64,000 nt of DNA from JAKQDH01 sp029558835 (GCA_035356615.1 DAOQSN010000015.1:40040-104039); one strand, 5' to 3'; numbered from the stretch's first letter, positions 26,901 to 34,857 are shown. The notes: generated by a model from the letters alone, not told the origin. Program-made: numbers and translations.

Positions 26901-27344
26901 CCCAGCACGCTGCCGGAACGCTTCCCGCAGTGGGTCGCGCGCGGATTGGAACTCGCCCCCCAGGATCCCCTGGGGCACTTCCTGGCCGCGGACCTGGCCG
27001 TAGGTCGCGCGGATTGCACCGCGGCCGCCGACCACCTTGAGCAGGCCCTGCGCTATGGACTGCCCCCACAGGATGCCGCCGCGTTCCTGGACGTTGCCGG
27101 TGCCAAGCTGCCCGACTGCGCGCCGTTGGCCGCCCTGGCGGAGAAGTTGACGGCAGGCGCGCCCGGCGAGGCTCCAAAGCCATCGGCAGTACCCGGTTGG
27201 GACGCTGGCGATGCGCCGACGGCACCGGACACCTCCCTTCCCGAGGGTGAGCCCGCGCCGGCGCCACCTCCGGAAGCGGATGCTGCCGCTCGACCCGGAG
27301 ACAAGGGCAGCGATTCCCCGTCGGCAGGCGTTCCGTTGCCCTGA
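23991..27344 (+). CDS. O-antigen ligase-like polytopic membrane protein with C-terminal TPR region
   Basis: This protein of about 1,117 aa has a dozen hydrophobic segments in residues 25-540, followed by helical repeats. The region KGHGQGGFVL ... LAHAHNEWLEVLADLGAVGL has the Wzy_C/O-antigen ligase signature (His-Asn-x-x-Leu-Glu), so it may join or polymerise lipid-linked polysaccharide at the periplasmic face. The C-terminal half is Ala/Leu/Glu/Arg-rich TPR-like (LRLAATLRFWQGDYAGAAEVLEQ), ending in a Pro/Ala-rich tail. An in-frame ATG at 24027 is an alternative start. The design, membrane glycan enzyme plus TPR, repeats that of the gene at 13748. Confidence 0.78.
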   Translation: MRRCHAFPRSSAMPGVVRIRESEGLQPYQVVLLAIVALTLAGCCLLLSAPRSEQLVDGAREWSPGSTLEAVVAVLCLNYRAPTLYAGEVKVLVLNLGTALALAVLAIALATGKPVGETAVEAGDGEPTDPLTLDRKRHIAPLYAAQVLVVLYLLWSLASSRWSAAPELARGGTILLALQYAWALALGLGLNPRGARVAARAVVIITAVTSAVALWYYYERNPVLRAKFPFGNPLFLAAALLPGLLVAGAWFVETVRGRVEGNETVLLIGDGHTWWVRFRTALRLHPAREGTALVVSAATLVLGIWAFILADSRGAQAGLVFALLAAAFFALRGWWRAVPVGLAVVAGVAGAALLSAQTDVASPTGRDATARLRLYAWSYAWRMFEQAPLKGHGQGGFVLAGDGFVIDDVLEDPLPFVARLAHAHNEWLEVLADLGAVGLVLVAGVILLTLRAGMAALQDRRPPPGLPDGREGRWLLVALLAALVGMVVEEMFDVGLRVSDVPPMFYTVLGLIWAFSRPERGGLVAWLVRHPGGRAGGGVVAVTAALAALWLAQQDFAAARATYSVEDALQNDKYEQAIKLAETARHQLNPQRALSNLFRLGEAHARSARQLQARASDRRQRAQQTDPPDEKLLLLAAQDYSASEEHCKEGSKVLKEVVSRAPTYLNQGYLEYLLLVTQADNPTARNAPGERELLLAGARLALDRELQRQPYNPELSLAYVQLAFAEVEPALVLDIMARPLRHHSITLPVVQTLLALASEPTFEDEFEGLVAQAQAALGNMFIAAPPEGTSAPPAPELESPAVPADRAVSPPRPDTAGPDRWAPEKLRLAATLRFWQGDYAGAAEVLEQTAPVYDRLAATAPYGAAAAWFELADCRFHADPTDPQRALTAAHRALELTPSSQDGRRLRRAVQQRVVTYELAADNEAEARRQLHELLGASRPAEQVQRELGVSYARMCYQLLQRRKEGLRVPPSTLPERFPQWVARGLELAPQDPLGHFLAADLAVGRADCTAAADHLEQALRYGLPPQDAAAFLDVAGAKLPDCAPLAALAEKLTAGAPGEAPKPSAVPGWDAGDAPTAPDTSLPEGEPAPAPPPEADAAARPGDKGSDSPSAGVPLP

Positions 27345-27574
27345 CGTCCTCGCGGCGAACCGTTCGACCCAACGGGAAAACCGACCCGGCGCGCCCACCC
27401 GAAGAGGAAGCCCGCAGAGTGCCATACCCAAGCCGAAGGCGGCGGGCGGCAGGCACAGTCGCGCACCGGTGACCCCGTTGCGTCCAGTGCCGAATCCGCG
27501 TAGGCTACGCGACCCTCCGTGGGGAGCAGCTCCGGGAGGGCGGAGGCGCGGCGCGTTGAACTGAGAGAACCGGG

Positions 27575-28810
27575 GTGACGGACACGCTGCACACGAAGTT
27601 GAGTTGTGGTCTGGAGTGCGCGGTACAGCCGCTGCCCGACCGGCACGTGGTTGCCTTTCAAATCCGCGTGCTGGGCGGCACCTGCGGTGAGCCGGAGGCC
27701 AAGCTGGGCCTCGCCCGGATCGTCACCGAAACCCTGGACAAAGGTACCGCCCGCCACACCGGGCCCGAATTGCTCGATGCCTTCGATTCCCTCGGCGCCC
27801 ACCATCGGGCGGGCACCGGGCGCGAGACGGCCACGTTCACCTGCACCGTGCTGCCCGAGCACTTCGAGCCGGCCGTCGCCCTGCACGCCGAGATGCTCCG
27901 CACCCCAACGTTCCCCGCCGACGCCTTCGAGGTCAACGTGGAGCTGGCGCGGCAGGAGTTGCTCGCCCTCCAGGACGACCCGCAGGGCCTCGTGGACAAG
28001 TATCTGAACGCCCAGGCATTCGGTCCCGTGCTCGGTCGGCACGCCCTCGGCGAGCGCGACACGCTGGATCGGCTCACGCGCGACGACGTGGTGGAGTTCT
28101 GGCAGACGCACTTCCAGGCGGGGCGCATGCTGGTGGCCGTCGCCGGCGCCATCGAGCCGCAGCATGCCCTGGCCTTGCTGGAAGAGCACTTCGCCGGCTT
28201 CGGAACGGCGCAACAGGACGCCCGCCTGCCCGTCGCCTTCGGCTTCGGCGCCGAAACGCGCCATTACCCCAAGGACCTCGAGCAGGAGCAACTCGGTCTC
28301 TGCTGGCCGGGGGTGGCCGTGACCGACCCCGATTTCCCCGTCCAGCAGGTCACGCTCGGCGTTCTGTCCGGGGGCATGAGCGCGCGGCTGTTTACGGAAG
28401 TGCGGGAGAAGCAGGGGCTGGTGTACTGGGTGGGCGCGTGGCAGGAAACACCGCGCGGTGCCGGGCTGATCTTCCTGGGTGCCTCCACGCGGCCCGAACG
28501 TTGCGACCGGACCTACGCCACGTTGCTCGCTGAGGTGGATCGGCTCGGCAAGGACCTGACCGAAGAGGAGTTGCAGCGGGCCATTACCGGGCTCGTGGCC
28601 GCCCAGGACACGCGCGGCGATACCACCCGCGCCCGTTGTGCGGAGCTGGGCAGTGACCTGTTCTACTACGGGCACCCTGTCTCCCGCGAAAAGAAGCTGG
28701 CGTGGGTCCGGGTGGTCACCCGTGCCGACGTCGAACGCTACCTGGCTGGGCACCCGCGCGACCGACTGTCCGTCGTGACGCTGGGGCCGCGGGCGCTGGG
28801 GGCGGATTGA
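27575..28810 (+). CDS. M16-family peptidase subunit lacking the zinc motif (carries the R/Y pair)
   Basis: This 411-aa protein has the M16 (pitrilysin/processing peptidase) fold. Where HxxEH is expected it reads LARIVTETLDKGT, so the zinc ligands are absent and it should be inactive alone. The C-terminal half keeps the substrate-binding pattern GGMSARLF ... REKQGLVYW (Arg271 and Tyr284). Its neighbour has the reverse: intact HxxEH and no R/Y pair. Heterodimeric bacterial M16 peptidases split these elements in just this way. The GTG start has only a modest upstream AGAGAACCGGGG. The gap to the next gene is 13-16 nt. Confidence 0.9.
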   Translation: MTDTLHTKLSCGLECAVQPLPDRHVVAFQIRVLGGTCGEPEAKLGLARIVTETLDKGTARHTGPELLDAFDSLGAHHRAGTGRETATFTCTVLPEHFEPAVALHAEMLRTPTFPADAFEVNVELARQELLALQDDPQGLVDKYLNAQAFGPVLGRHALGERDTLDRLTRDDVVEFWQTHFQAGRMLVAVAGAIEPQHALALLEEHFAGFGTAQQDARLPVAFGFGAETRHYPKDLEQEQLGLCWPGVAVTDPDFPVQQVTLGVLSGGMSARLFTEVREKQGLVYWVGAWQETPRGAGLIFLGASTRPERCDRTYATLLAEVDRLGKDLTEEELQRAITGLVAAQDTRGDTTRARCAELGSDLFYYGHPVSREKKLAWVRVVTRADVERYLAGHPRDRLSVVTLGPRALGAD

Positions 28811-28826
28811 AGAGGGGCACCGCGTG

Positions 28827-30077
28827 ATGGCCGACAATCCCTACACGTTGCACCGGCTGGCCAACGGGCTTCAGATCGTCATCGAGTGCATGCCCGATGT
28901 CCGCAGCGTGGCCGTCGGCTTCCTGGTACGCACCGGCTCGCGCGACGAAACCCCCGAGGTCGCGGGCGTCTCGCACTTCCTCGAACACATGATGTTCAAG
29001 GGAACCGCCCGGCGCACGTGGCGACAGATCACCGTCGATTTCGACAGGCTGGGCAGCACCTACAACGCCTACACCAGCGCCGAACGCACCATCTACTACG
29101 GTTGGGTGCCCCACGACCTTCTCGAACCGCAACTCGAACTGCTGGCGGACATGATGCAGTCGCGGCTGCCGCCGGAGGAGTTCGACACCGAGAAGAACGT
29201 GGTCCTCGAGGAAATCGCCATGTCGAAGGACCAGCTCGAACACGTGGCGATGGACTTCCTCCAGGAGCAGGTCTTCGCCGGGCATCCCCTGGCCTGGCCC
29301 ATCCTGGGTTACGACCACACCGTCGGGCCGCTCTCGCGCGACGGCATGGACGGCTACTTCCGGCAACGCTACGCCGCGGACAACCTGACGCTCATCGTGA
29401 CGGGCAACCTCAACCCGACCGTCGTGATCGACCTGGCGGACAAGTACTGCGGCGCCTGGCAGCCCGCCGGCGCCCCGGCCGAGCGCCGGCTGCCCGCCCT
29501 GCGGCAGGGCACCAGCGTGCAGCAGGTCGAGCGGTTCAAGCAGCAGATCGTGGCCCTGGCGTGCCCCTCGGTAGGTTCCGCTGACCCCCTCGCAGAGACG
29601 GCCGGGGCCCTGGCGACCATCCTGGGCGGCGAGAACTCCCGCTTTTACTGGAACATCATCCAGACCGGCATCAGCCCCCGCGCCGGCGTCTTTCACCTGG
29701 ATTACAGGGACTGTGGGCTGCTGGTGCTGTGGGGAGCCTGCCAGCCGGAAAACGCCGAACGCCTGCTGGACGCGATGCGGGCCGAGGCCGCGAAGATCTC
29801 GACGGAAAAAGTGGCAACCCACGAGGTCCAACGTGTGAAAAATATCAGGCGGACGGGGCTCGCCATCGAGGCGGAAGCCCCCTACCACCGATTCGGACAG
29901 ATTGTTGAAGATATGGAATGCCGAGGCCATCCACGCACCGTGAACCAGATGCTGGCCGACGTGGACGCCGTGTCCGCCGACACCATCCAGCAATACCTCG
30001 CCCGCTGCCCGATCGACCGGGGCGGGCACCTAGTAAGCGTCGGCCCACGGGCCTGGCCGGCAGCGAGCAATTGCTGA
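28827..30077 (+). CDS. M16-family zinc peptidase, catalytic subunit
   Basis: This 416-aa protein has the intact inverted zinc motif H50-F-L-E53-H54 in GVSHFLEHMMFKGT and the distal Glu about 75 residues later (VVLEEIAMSKDQ, about 129). The C-terminal half lacks the RLFxxxR-GLxY segment (it reads SRFYWNIIQTGISPRAGVF), so substrate binding probably depends on the preceding subunit. ATG 28827 is preceded by GAAGAGG; a GTG one codon upstream is equally possible. Nothing shows export, so it likely acts in the cytosol or is exported by unseen means. A palindrome pair follows at 30101. Confidence 0.92.
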   Translation: MADNPYTLHRLANGLQIVIECMPDVRSVAVGFLVRTGSRDETPEVAGVSHFLEHMMFKGTARRTWRQITVDFDRLGSTYNAYTSAERTIYYGWVPHDLLEPQLELLADMMQSRLPPEEFDTEKNVVLEEIAMSKDQLEHVAMDFLQEQVFAGHPLAWPILGYDHTVGPLSRDGMDGYFRQRYAADNLTLIVTGNLNPTVVIDLADKYCGAWQPAGAPAERRLPALRQGTSVQQVERFKQQIVALACPSVGSADPLAETAGALATILGGENSRFYWNIIQTGISPRAGVFHLDYRDCGLLVLWGACQPENAERLLDAMRAEAAKISTEKVATHEVQRVKNIRRTGLAIEAEAPYHRFGQIVEDMECRGHPRTVNQMLADVDAVSADTIQQYLARCPIDRGGHLVSVGPRAWPAASNC

Positions 30078-30100
30078 TGCACGCCCAATCGGGAGGCTTG

Positions 30101-30180
30101 TAGCGTCGCCCCCCCGCGGGCGACGTGGTTAGCAATGACGGTCCGAGATTCCAGCGTCGGCCACGGGGGGCCGACGCTAC
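30101..30180. repeat. paired palindromes (family E, REPIN-like)
   Basis: Two short palindromes face each other: 30101-30126 (TAGCGTCGCCCCCCCGCGGG then CGACGT) and 30152-30180 (AGCGTCGGCCACGGGGGGCC then GACGCTAC). Their outer ends, GTAGCGTCG and CGACGCTAC, are inverted repeats, so the ~80 bp unit is a palindrome doublet. A third copy of the palindrome is at 57718. Confidence 0.75.
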
Positions 30181-30259
30181 CTGCGTTGCCGCGTCGCACC
30201 CACCGACCATGTTGGGCACCGGTGGTGTCGATCGCGACAACGTTGGCAACGACGATACG

Positions 30260-31090
30260 ATGAACACGACCGCTTCGACTCCGGAAATCAGGGTGATCTA
30301 CTGTGCCGGGGGTGCACACCGTCGTGAGCGGCGGGCGGCACCCCGGACCATCGCGTTGATCGTCGGAGTGCTGAGCACCGTCATGGGTGCCGGCTTGTAT
30401 TACGTCACGTGGTGGCCGGCCGAGCACTTCATCACTCCCACGCTGATCTGGAGAACGCCCCTCCCGTTGACTCCGGACCAGGCCCAGACCGTTGCCGGCG
30501 CCTTCGGCGTCCGCTCACCGGACCCGTCCGCGCCGCACCCCCTCCCGCGGCGACCGGAGTCCGAACTCGGTAGTCCGAGTGGCCGCCGCATCCAGGGCCT
30601 CAAGGCCGGCAACATCATGGTCGCCACCGCCTACGTGTGGCAGGGCGTGCTGAGTGCGGCCGCCGCGGTCCTCGTACTCGCCGGCGGCGCGACTCTGGCC
30701 CCGCGTCTGACCAGGCCGGCTCGCTCGGCCGCCCTGCTCGCGGTCGTGCTGGTCGGCGTGGCGATCGTCAGCGGAGTGGTCTCGGTTTGGCGTCAGTACG
30801 GCGCCGGCTGGCCGATCGGGGCTGCGCGCTTGGGTGTCGGTCTGGCCCTGCTGAGCGTCGTGCTGCTGGGGCTGGGCCTCGGGCGCGGCGGTCGCGCGCT
30901 GAGCCGCATCGCCGCCATCGTGTTGATCTGCTCGGCCGCCGGCACCGTCGTCGCGCTGTACCTCGGCGGAGCGACCGGGGCCCTGACCGATGCCCAAAGC
31001 TCACCGGCCGTGATGCTCGGAGCGTTCGTGCTCCAGTCGCTGTACGGCTGGCTGCTGCTTTGGCTGGCGTCCCGGCTGCCGCGGGCATGA
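30260..31090 (+). CDS. membrane protein of unknown function, 276 aa
   Basis: The frame opens at 30125, but ATG 30260 (MNTTASTPEIRV) is a better start: the extra N-terminal part would translate half of the palindrome doublet just upstream. The protein has one hydrophobic segment near residue 40 (IALIVGVLSTVMGAGLYYVTW), a polar loop of about 75 residues rich in Pro/Ser/Arg, then four further hydrophobic segments (from VWQGVLSAAAAVLVLAGG to SLYGWLLLWLASRL). No family is recognised. It is not clearly linked to a neighbour. Confidence 0.6.
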   Translation: MNTTASTPEIRVIYCAGGAHRRERRAAPRTIALIVGVLSTVMGAGLYYVTWWPAEHFITPTLIWRTPLPLTPDQAQTVAGAFGVRSPDPSAPHPLPRRPESELGSPSGRRIQGLKAGNIMVATAYVWQGVLSAAAAVLVLAGGATLAPRLTRPARSAALLAVVLVGVAIVSGVVSVWRQYGAGWPIGAARLGVGLALLSVVLLGLGLGRGGRALSRIAAIVLICSAAGTVVALYLGGATGALTDAQSSPAVMLGAFVLQSLYGWLLLWLASRLPRA

Positions 31091-31143
31091 CCAGCGCATC
31101 CCAAACGCCTCCATCGCAGCCGCGGGCGCAAGCCCGGTACGTG

Positions 31144-31263
31144 TTTAGCGTGGGTGCCACGCCCTCACCCGCCGCAGGCGGGGGTGGGCATGTGCTGCGG
31201 CAGGCAGAGGCATGCTTTCCCGCGACCGCGGTCGCGGGAAAGCATGGCACCCACAACGCTAAA
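31144..31263. repeat. 120-bp element with terminal inverted repeats and a perfect 36-bp palindrome (family B)
   Basis: The outer arms TTTAGCGTGGGTGCCA (31144-31159) and TGGCACCCACAACGCTAAA (31245-31263) are inverted repeats with a 3-nt gap. Inside, 31211-31246 is a perfect palindrome with arms CATGCTTTCCCGCGACCG and CGGTCGCGGGAAAGCATG. A related palindrome with mismatches lies at 42419-42454. No coding capacity; MITE- or REPIN-like. Confidence 0.8.
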
Positions 31264-31377
31264 GACTCCAAACACATACCAAACCCGTGGGGACGGCCAC
31301 CGCTGGCACGCCTGCGCAACGGTCGTCGCGTTCGGTGTCGCCGGGCTCATGCCCGACGCTCGGAAGCATGGAGCCGC

Positions 31378-31980
31378 TCAGCGAAACTGTTTCAGGCTGC
31401 GGATCGGACTCAGCGGCGTCTCGACCACCTTGATGCGCGTGACCTCCCACTTGTCTCCGACGCGGCGCAGCTCAAGCTGCCACCGCGATTGCACGCGGTT
31501 CGCATACGCCTCCTCCGACACGGCGTCGCAGGCGGCGCCGAAGCGCGCGATGCCGACCCCGGGTTCGGGGAAGGTAACCTCGAACTGGAACAGCCGCGGC
31601 TGGCGAACATGGTAGCGCGTCAGCGTGCGCTCCATCACGGCCAGCAGCTCGTCGCGCCCCATGCCCTCTGCATCCAGAGCGCTGCTGAGATGCGCTCCGA
31701 TCGCCCGCACGTTGCCCTCCTCCACCAGACGGGCAAGCTGCCGACACAGCGACATCACCTGCTCCCTCGGGGTCACGACCACCATCTGCAGGCCGAGCAG
31801 CGCCGGCAGCACCAACAGACCCATCCACACCACCCGCGCTCGCCGGCGCGTCGCCTGGCGCGCCCAGAACAGCAACGCGCCCAACTCGAACCCCGCCCAG
31901 ACCGCCACCAGCCAGCAGGGACTCTCGAACAGAACATAGGTGAACAACTGCTGTCCTCCGCCGCAGAGCGACACGCCCAT
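31378..31980 (-). CDS. membrane-anchored protein of unknown function, ~200 aa
   Basis: Two hydrophobic segments (LFTYVLFESPCWLVAVWAGF and VVWMGLLVLPALLGLQMVVV) are followed by a soluble domain of about 125 residues. That domain has an alpha+beta pattern (REQVMSLCRQLARLVEEGN; LFQFEVTFPEPGVGIARFG; RWQLELRRVGDKWEVTRIKV), loosely like NTF2/SnoaL-type small domains; this is not certain. ATG 31980 is taken as the start; the frame is open up to 32037. It is flanked by repeat elements on both sides (31144 and 32046). Confidence 0.6.
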   Translation of the reverse strand: MGVSLCGGGQQLFTYVLFESPCWLVAVWAGFELGALLFWARQATRRRARVVWMGLLVLPALLGLQMVVVTPREQVMSLCRQLARLVEEGNVRAIGAHLSSALDAEGMGRDELLAVMERTLTRYHVRQPRLFQFEVTFPEPGVGIARFGAACDAVSEEAYANRVQSRWQLELRRVGDKWEVTRIKVVETPLSPIRSLKQFR

Positions 31981-32045
31981 CGCATGAAGCACCGGGCCAC
32001 ATGCACCGCCCCGGCCGCTGCTGGAAACTACGCGCACAGCCGAAC

Positions 32046-32128
32046 GGGTGGCATGGCCAAGCGCAGCGCCGCCACGCCGTCACCCCACGCACCAGCATGC
32101 CGGCGCCTTCGGCTTGGGCATGCCACCC
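32046..32128. repeat. dispersed inverted-repeat element, family A, copy 2
   Basis: This is the shortest copy (about 83 bp). It has the left arm GGTGGCATGGCCAAGCGCAG, a centre of only about 20 bp and the right arm ending CTTGGGCATGCCACC. It lies between the membrane-protein gene and the fumarase gene, 35 nt past the fumarase stop on the minus strand. Confidence 0.88.
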
Positions 32129-32162
32129 GGCTGGCCTGCCGTCTCCTTATTCGGCCTGCGAT

Positions 32163-33575
32163 TCACACGATCTTATGCGCGGCATCCGGTTGCGTCATGG
32201 ACATCGGGTCAAGGAGTGCTTCGAGTTCGGCATCGCCAAGGACCCGACACGCCCGGGCGACCTCCCGGATGGTCTTGCCCGTCTCATACGCCTCCTTGGC
32301 CAAGGCGTCCGCCCGATCATACCCGATCTTCGACGCCAGCCGCGTGCACATCGCCAGCGATCCTTCGATGAGGTCGGCACAGCGTTGCGCGTCAGCCTCG
32401 ATACCGGCCACGCACCGATCCGCGAACACGCGGGCCGCATTGGTCAGCAGACGCACCGACTCCAGTAGATTGTAGGCAAGCAGCGGCATCATGACGTTGA
32501 GTTCCAGCAGCCCGTCTCGACATCCCAGAGCGACGGCCTGATCGTTGCCCATCACCTGGGCCGCCACCTGGATGACCGTCTCGCACATCACGGGATTGAC
32601 CTTGCCCGGCATGATGCTGGAACCCGGTTGCGTGGCCGGCAGCTTGATCTCCGCGATCCCGCACCGCGGTCCGCAGGCCAGCAGACGAATGTCGCCGGCG
32701 ATCTTGCTGAGGGCGACGGCCACCGCGCGTGCCAGGCCGCTCGCCTCGCAGACCGCGTCCTTCGCCCCCTGGGCCTCGAAGTGGTCCGCTGCTTCCACGA
32801 AGTCGATACCCGTCGCCCGGCTCAAGGCGGCCGCCATACGCCTTCCAAACTCCGGATGGGTGTTGATGCCCGTACCCACGGCCGTCCCGCCGATCGGCAA
32901 CTCACGCAGGGCGACCACCGCCTGGGCCGCCCGCAACGCGCTCAGTTCCGCCTGGCGGGCGTAACCGGCAAACTCCTGGCCAAGGCGCACCGGCGTGGCG
33001 TCTTGCAGGTGCGTGCGACCGATCTTGACGATCGCATCAAACTCGCGGGCCTTCTTTCGCAACACCCCCGCCAGGTGCTGAAGCGCCGGGACGAGATCGG
33101 CCTTGAACCCCTCGCCGGCCGCCACGTGAATCGCGGTCGGAATCACGTCATTGGAAGACTGACCAAGGTTGACGTGGTCGTTGGGGTGAATCGGGTCGCG
33201 CGAGCCGATCATCCCCCCGGCCAACTCAATGGCGCGGTTGGCAATTACCTCGTTGGCGTTCATGTTGGTGCTGGTGCCCGAGCCGGTCTGGAAGACGTCG
33301 AGCGGGAAGTGGTCATCGAGCTTGCCGTCGATGACCTCCTGGGCCGCCTGCTCGATCAGGTCAGCCCGGCGGGCGTCCAGCCTGCCCAGGTCGCGGTTGA
33401 CGGCCGCCGCCGACCGCTTGATGAGCCCCAGGGCACGGATGAACCGCCGGCCGAAGCGGTGGCCGCTGATGGGGAAGTTCTCGATGGCCCGCTGCGTTTG
33501 GGCGCCCCAATACGCACCAGCGGGGACCGCAACCTCACCCATGCTGTCCCTTTCGATACGCGTCTGGCCTGCCAT
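32163..33575 (-). CDS. fumC: class II fumarate hydratase
   Basis: This is the cytosolic, iron-independent fumarase that interconverts fumarate and malate in the TCA cycle. The 470-aa protein matches the family length and shows the three conserved regions: RIERDSMGEVAVPAGAYWG at the N terminus, the SSNDVIPTAIH region, and the signature GSSIMPGKVNP. Adenylosuccinate lyase and aspartase share the fold, but GTAVGTGINTHPEF and the overall pattern fit fumarase best. It is divergent from the class I fumarase genes across 245 bp, so the window encodes both enzyme types side by side. Confidence 0.95.
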   Translation of the reverse strand: MAGQTRIERDSMGEVAVPAGAYWGAQTQRAIENFPISGHRFGRRFIRALGLIKRSAAAVNRDLGRLDARRADLIEQAAQEVIDGKLDDHFPLDVFQTGSGTSTNMNANEVIANRAIELAGGMIGSRDPIHPNDHVNLGQSSNDVIPTAIHVAAGEGFKADLVPALQHLAGVLRKKAREFDAIVKIGRTHLQDATPVRLGQEFAGYARQAELSALRAAQAVVALRELPIGGTAVGTGINTHPEFGRRMAAALSRATGIDFVEAADHFEAQGAKDAVCEASGLARAVAVALSKIAGDIRLLACGPRCGIAEIKLPATQPGSSIMPGKVNPVMCETVIQVAAQVMGNDQAVALGCRDGLLELNVMMPLLAYNLLESVRLLTNAARVFADRCVAGIEADAQRCADLIEGSLAMCTRLASKIGYDRADALAKEAYETGKTIREVARACRVLGDAELEALLDPMSMTQPDAAHKIV

Positions 33576-33820
33576 GACCGTGCCTCCCTGGCGCTTGCTG
33601 ATGCGAACAGGTTCCGACCTCGGCGACAGAGGATTCTAGCGAGCCGCACGCGAAGGGGGCAGATCAGCGCAGGCAGCCGGGCGGCGCGGCCCCGGAATTG
33701 CTATACCGGGCTGTCGGGTGGCGTGAGGCTGGTGCACCGAGGCGTGATGCGGTAGCCGCGGCTCGGGAGGACCGGCAGGGGAACGCAAGCGTAACCTTCG
33801 CTAGGACAGGAAGTTAGCGT

Positions 33821-34696
33821 ATGCCAGACATCACCGAACAGTTGGTCGAACTCATCAAGGCCACGTCCACGGACTTAGCGCCGGACATCGAGCAGGCGTT
33901 GGCGGCGGCCTGCAAGCGGGAAGAGGCTGGCTCGGCCGCCCAGGGGGCGCTCGAGACCATCCTGGTGAACGTGCGCATGTCGCGAGAGACGGGCCGGCCC
34001 ATCTGCCAGGATACCGGGACGCCCATCTTCCACGTGTGGTACCCGCAGGGTTTGTCGCAGCGGCAGTTGCGGGAGCAGATCATGCAGGCGGTGCGGATCG
34101 CCACGGAGCGGGCGTACCTCCGACCCAATGCTGTGGCGGCGCTCGCCGGCAAGAACTCCGGCGACAATACCGGCTTGGATTTCCCCACCATCCACTTCGA
34201 GGAGTGGGAGCACGACTACCTCAAGGTCGGGCTGCTGCTCAAGGGCGGCGGGTGCGAGAACTGCGGCTGCCAGTACAGCCTGCCCGCCCCGGAGTCCCCC
34301 TGGTCGCGCGACCTCAAGGGCGTCCGCAAGGCGGTGCTCAACGCCGCGTTCAAGGCCCAGGGCCTCGGCTGCGCACCCGGCATCCTCGGCGTCGGTATCG
34401 GCGGCGACCGGGCCACCAGCGTCATCAAGGCCAAGGAGCAGCTCTTCCGCCGGCTCGGCGACACCAACCCCGATCCCCAGCTCGACGCCCTCGAGAAGCA
34501 ACTGCTCCGCGAGATCAACGAGCTGGGCATCGGGCCGATGGGCTTCGGCGGCAAGACCACCGTGCTGGGCGTGCAAATGGCCGAGCTGCACCGGCTGCCC
34601 GCGTCGTTCTTCGTGTCGGTCGCGTACATGTGCTGGGCCGACCGACGCAAGATCATGACCCTCAAGGACGGCAAGGCCGTGATCGAAAACCCGTAG
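33821..34696 (+). CDS. class I fumarate hydratase, alpha subunit
   Basis: This is the iron-sulfur subunit of the two-subunit class I fumarase (or L-tartrate dehydratase). The 291-aa protein carries the cysteines expected for a [4Fe-4S] cluster: ICQDTGTP (about residue 66), GGGCENCGC (about 144) and GLGCAPG (about 186). GIGGDRATSVIKAKEQLFR and GPMGFGGKTT are also typical. Fumarase and tartrate dehydratase cannot be told apart by sequence reading alone; the neighbouring fumC favours a fumarase role. The beta subunit follows 161 bp later, separated by a heptamer repeat and a palindrome doublet. Confidence 0.9.
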   Translation: MPDITEQLVELIKATSTDLAPDIEQALAAACKREEAGSAAQGALETILVNVRMSRETGRPICQDTGTPIFHVWYPQGLSQRQLREQIMQAVRIATERAYLRPNAVAALAGKNSGDNTGLDFPTIHFEEWEHDYLKVGLLLKGGGCENCGCQYSLPAPESPWSRDLKGVRKAVLNAAFKAQGLGCAPGILGVGIGGDRATSVIKAKEQLFRRLGDTNPDPQLDALEKQLLREINELGIGPMGFGGKTTVLGVQMAELHRLPASFFVSVAYMCWADRRKIMTLKDGKAVIENP

Positions 34697-34698
34697 GG

Positions 34699-34731
34699 GA
34701 TTGGCGATTGCCGATTGTAGATTGTCCATTG
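34699..34731 (+). repeat. heptanucleotide tandem repeat (GATTGNN x4.7)
   Basis: Three bases after the alpha-subunit stop the sequence runs GATTGGC, GATTGCC, GATTGTA, GATTGTC, CATTG with a strict period of 7. It is one of three heptamer arrays in this window that begin just after a stop codon. Confidence 0.75.
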
Positions 34732-34740
34732 CGGCGGCAC

Positions 34741-34844
34741 GTAGAGTGGGCTCTGCCCACCTGGGCATGAACAACCGTGCCCCGCAGGAACGGACAACAG
34801 ACTGTAGCCTTCAAAACGACGTGGTGGGCGGTGCCCACCCTACA
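34741..34844. repeat. paired palindromes (family D, REPIN-like) between fumarase subunits
   Basis: GTAGAGTGGGCTCTGCCCAC (from 34741) and GGTGGGCGGTGCCCACCCTA (to about 34844) are each palindromic and lie in opposite orientation about 60 bp apart, so the 104-bp unit has inverted ends. It sits inside the fumarase alpha-beta operon, directly before the beta-subunit ribosome-binding site. Confidence 0.75.
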
Positions 34845-34857
34845 GGGGACGACGAAT

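Noticed and set aside
30637..33755. Long plus-strand frames (about 610 and 375 codons) running over the membrane-protein, 31378 and fumC regions
   Set aside because: They cross repeats and lie antisense or out of frame to better-supported genes, with no recognisable domain.
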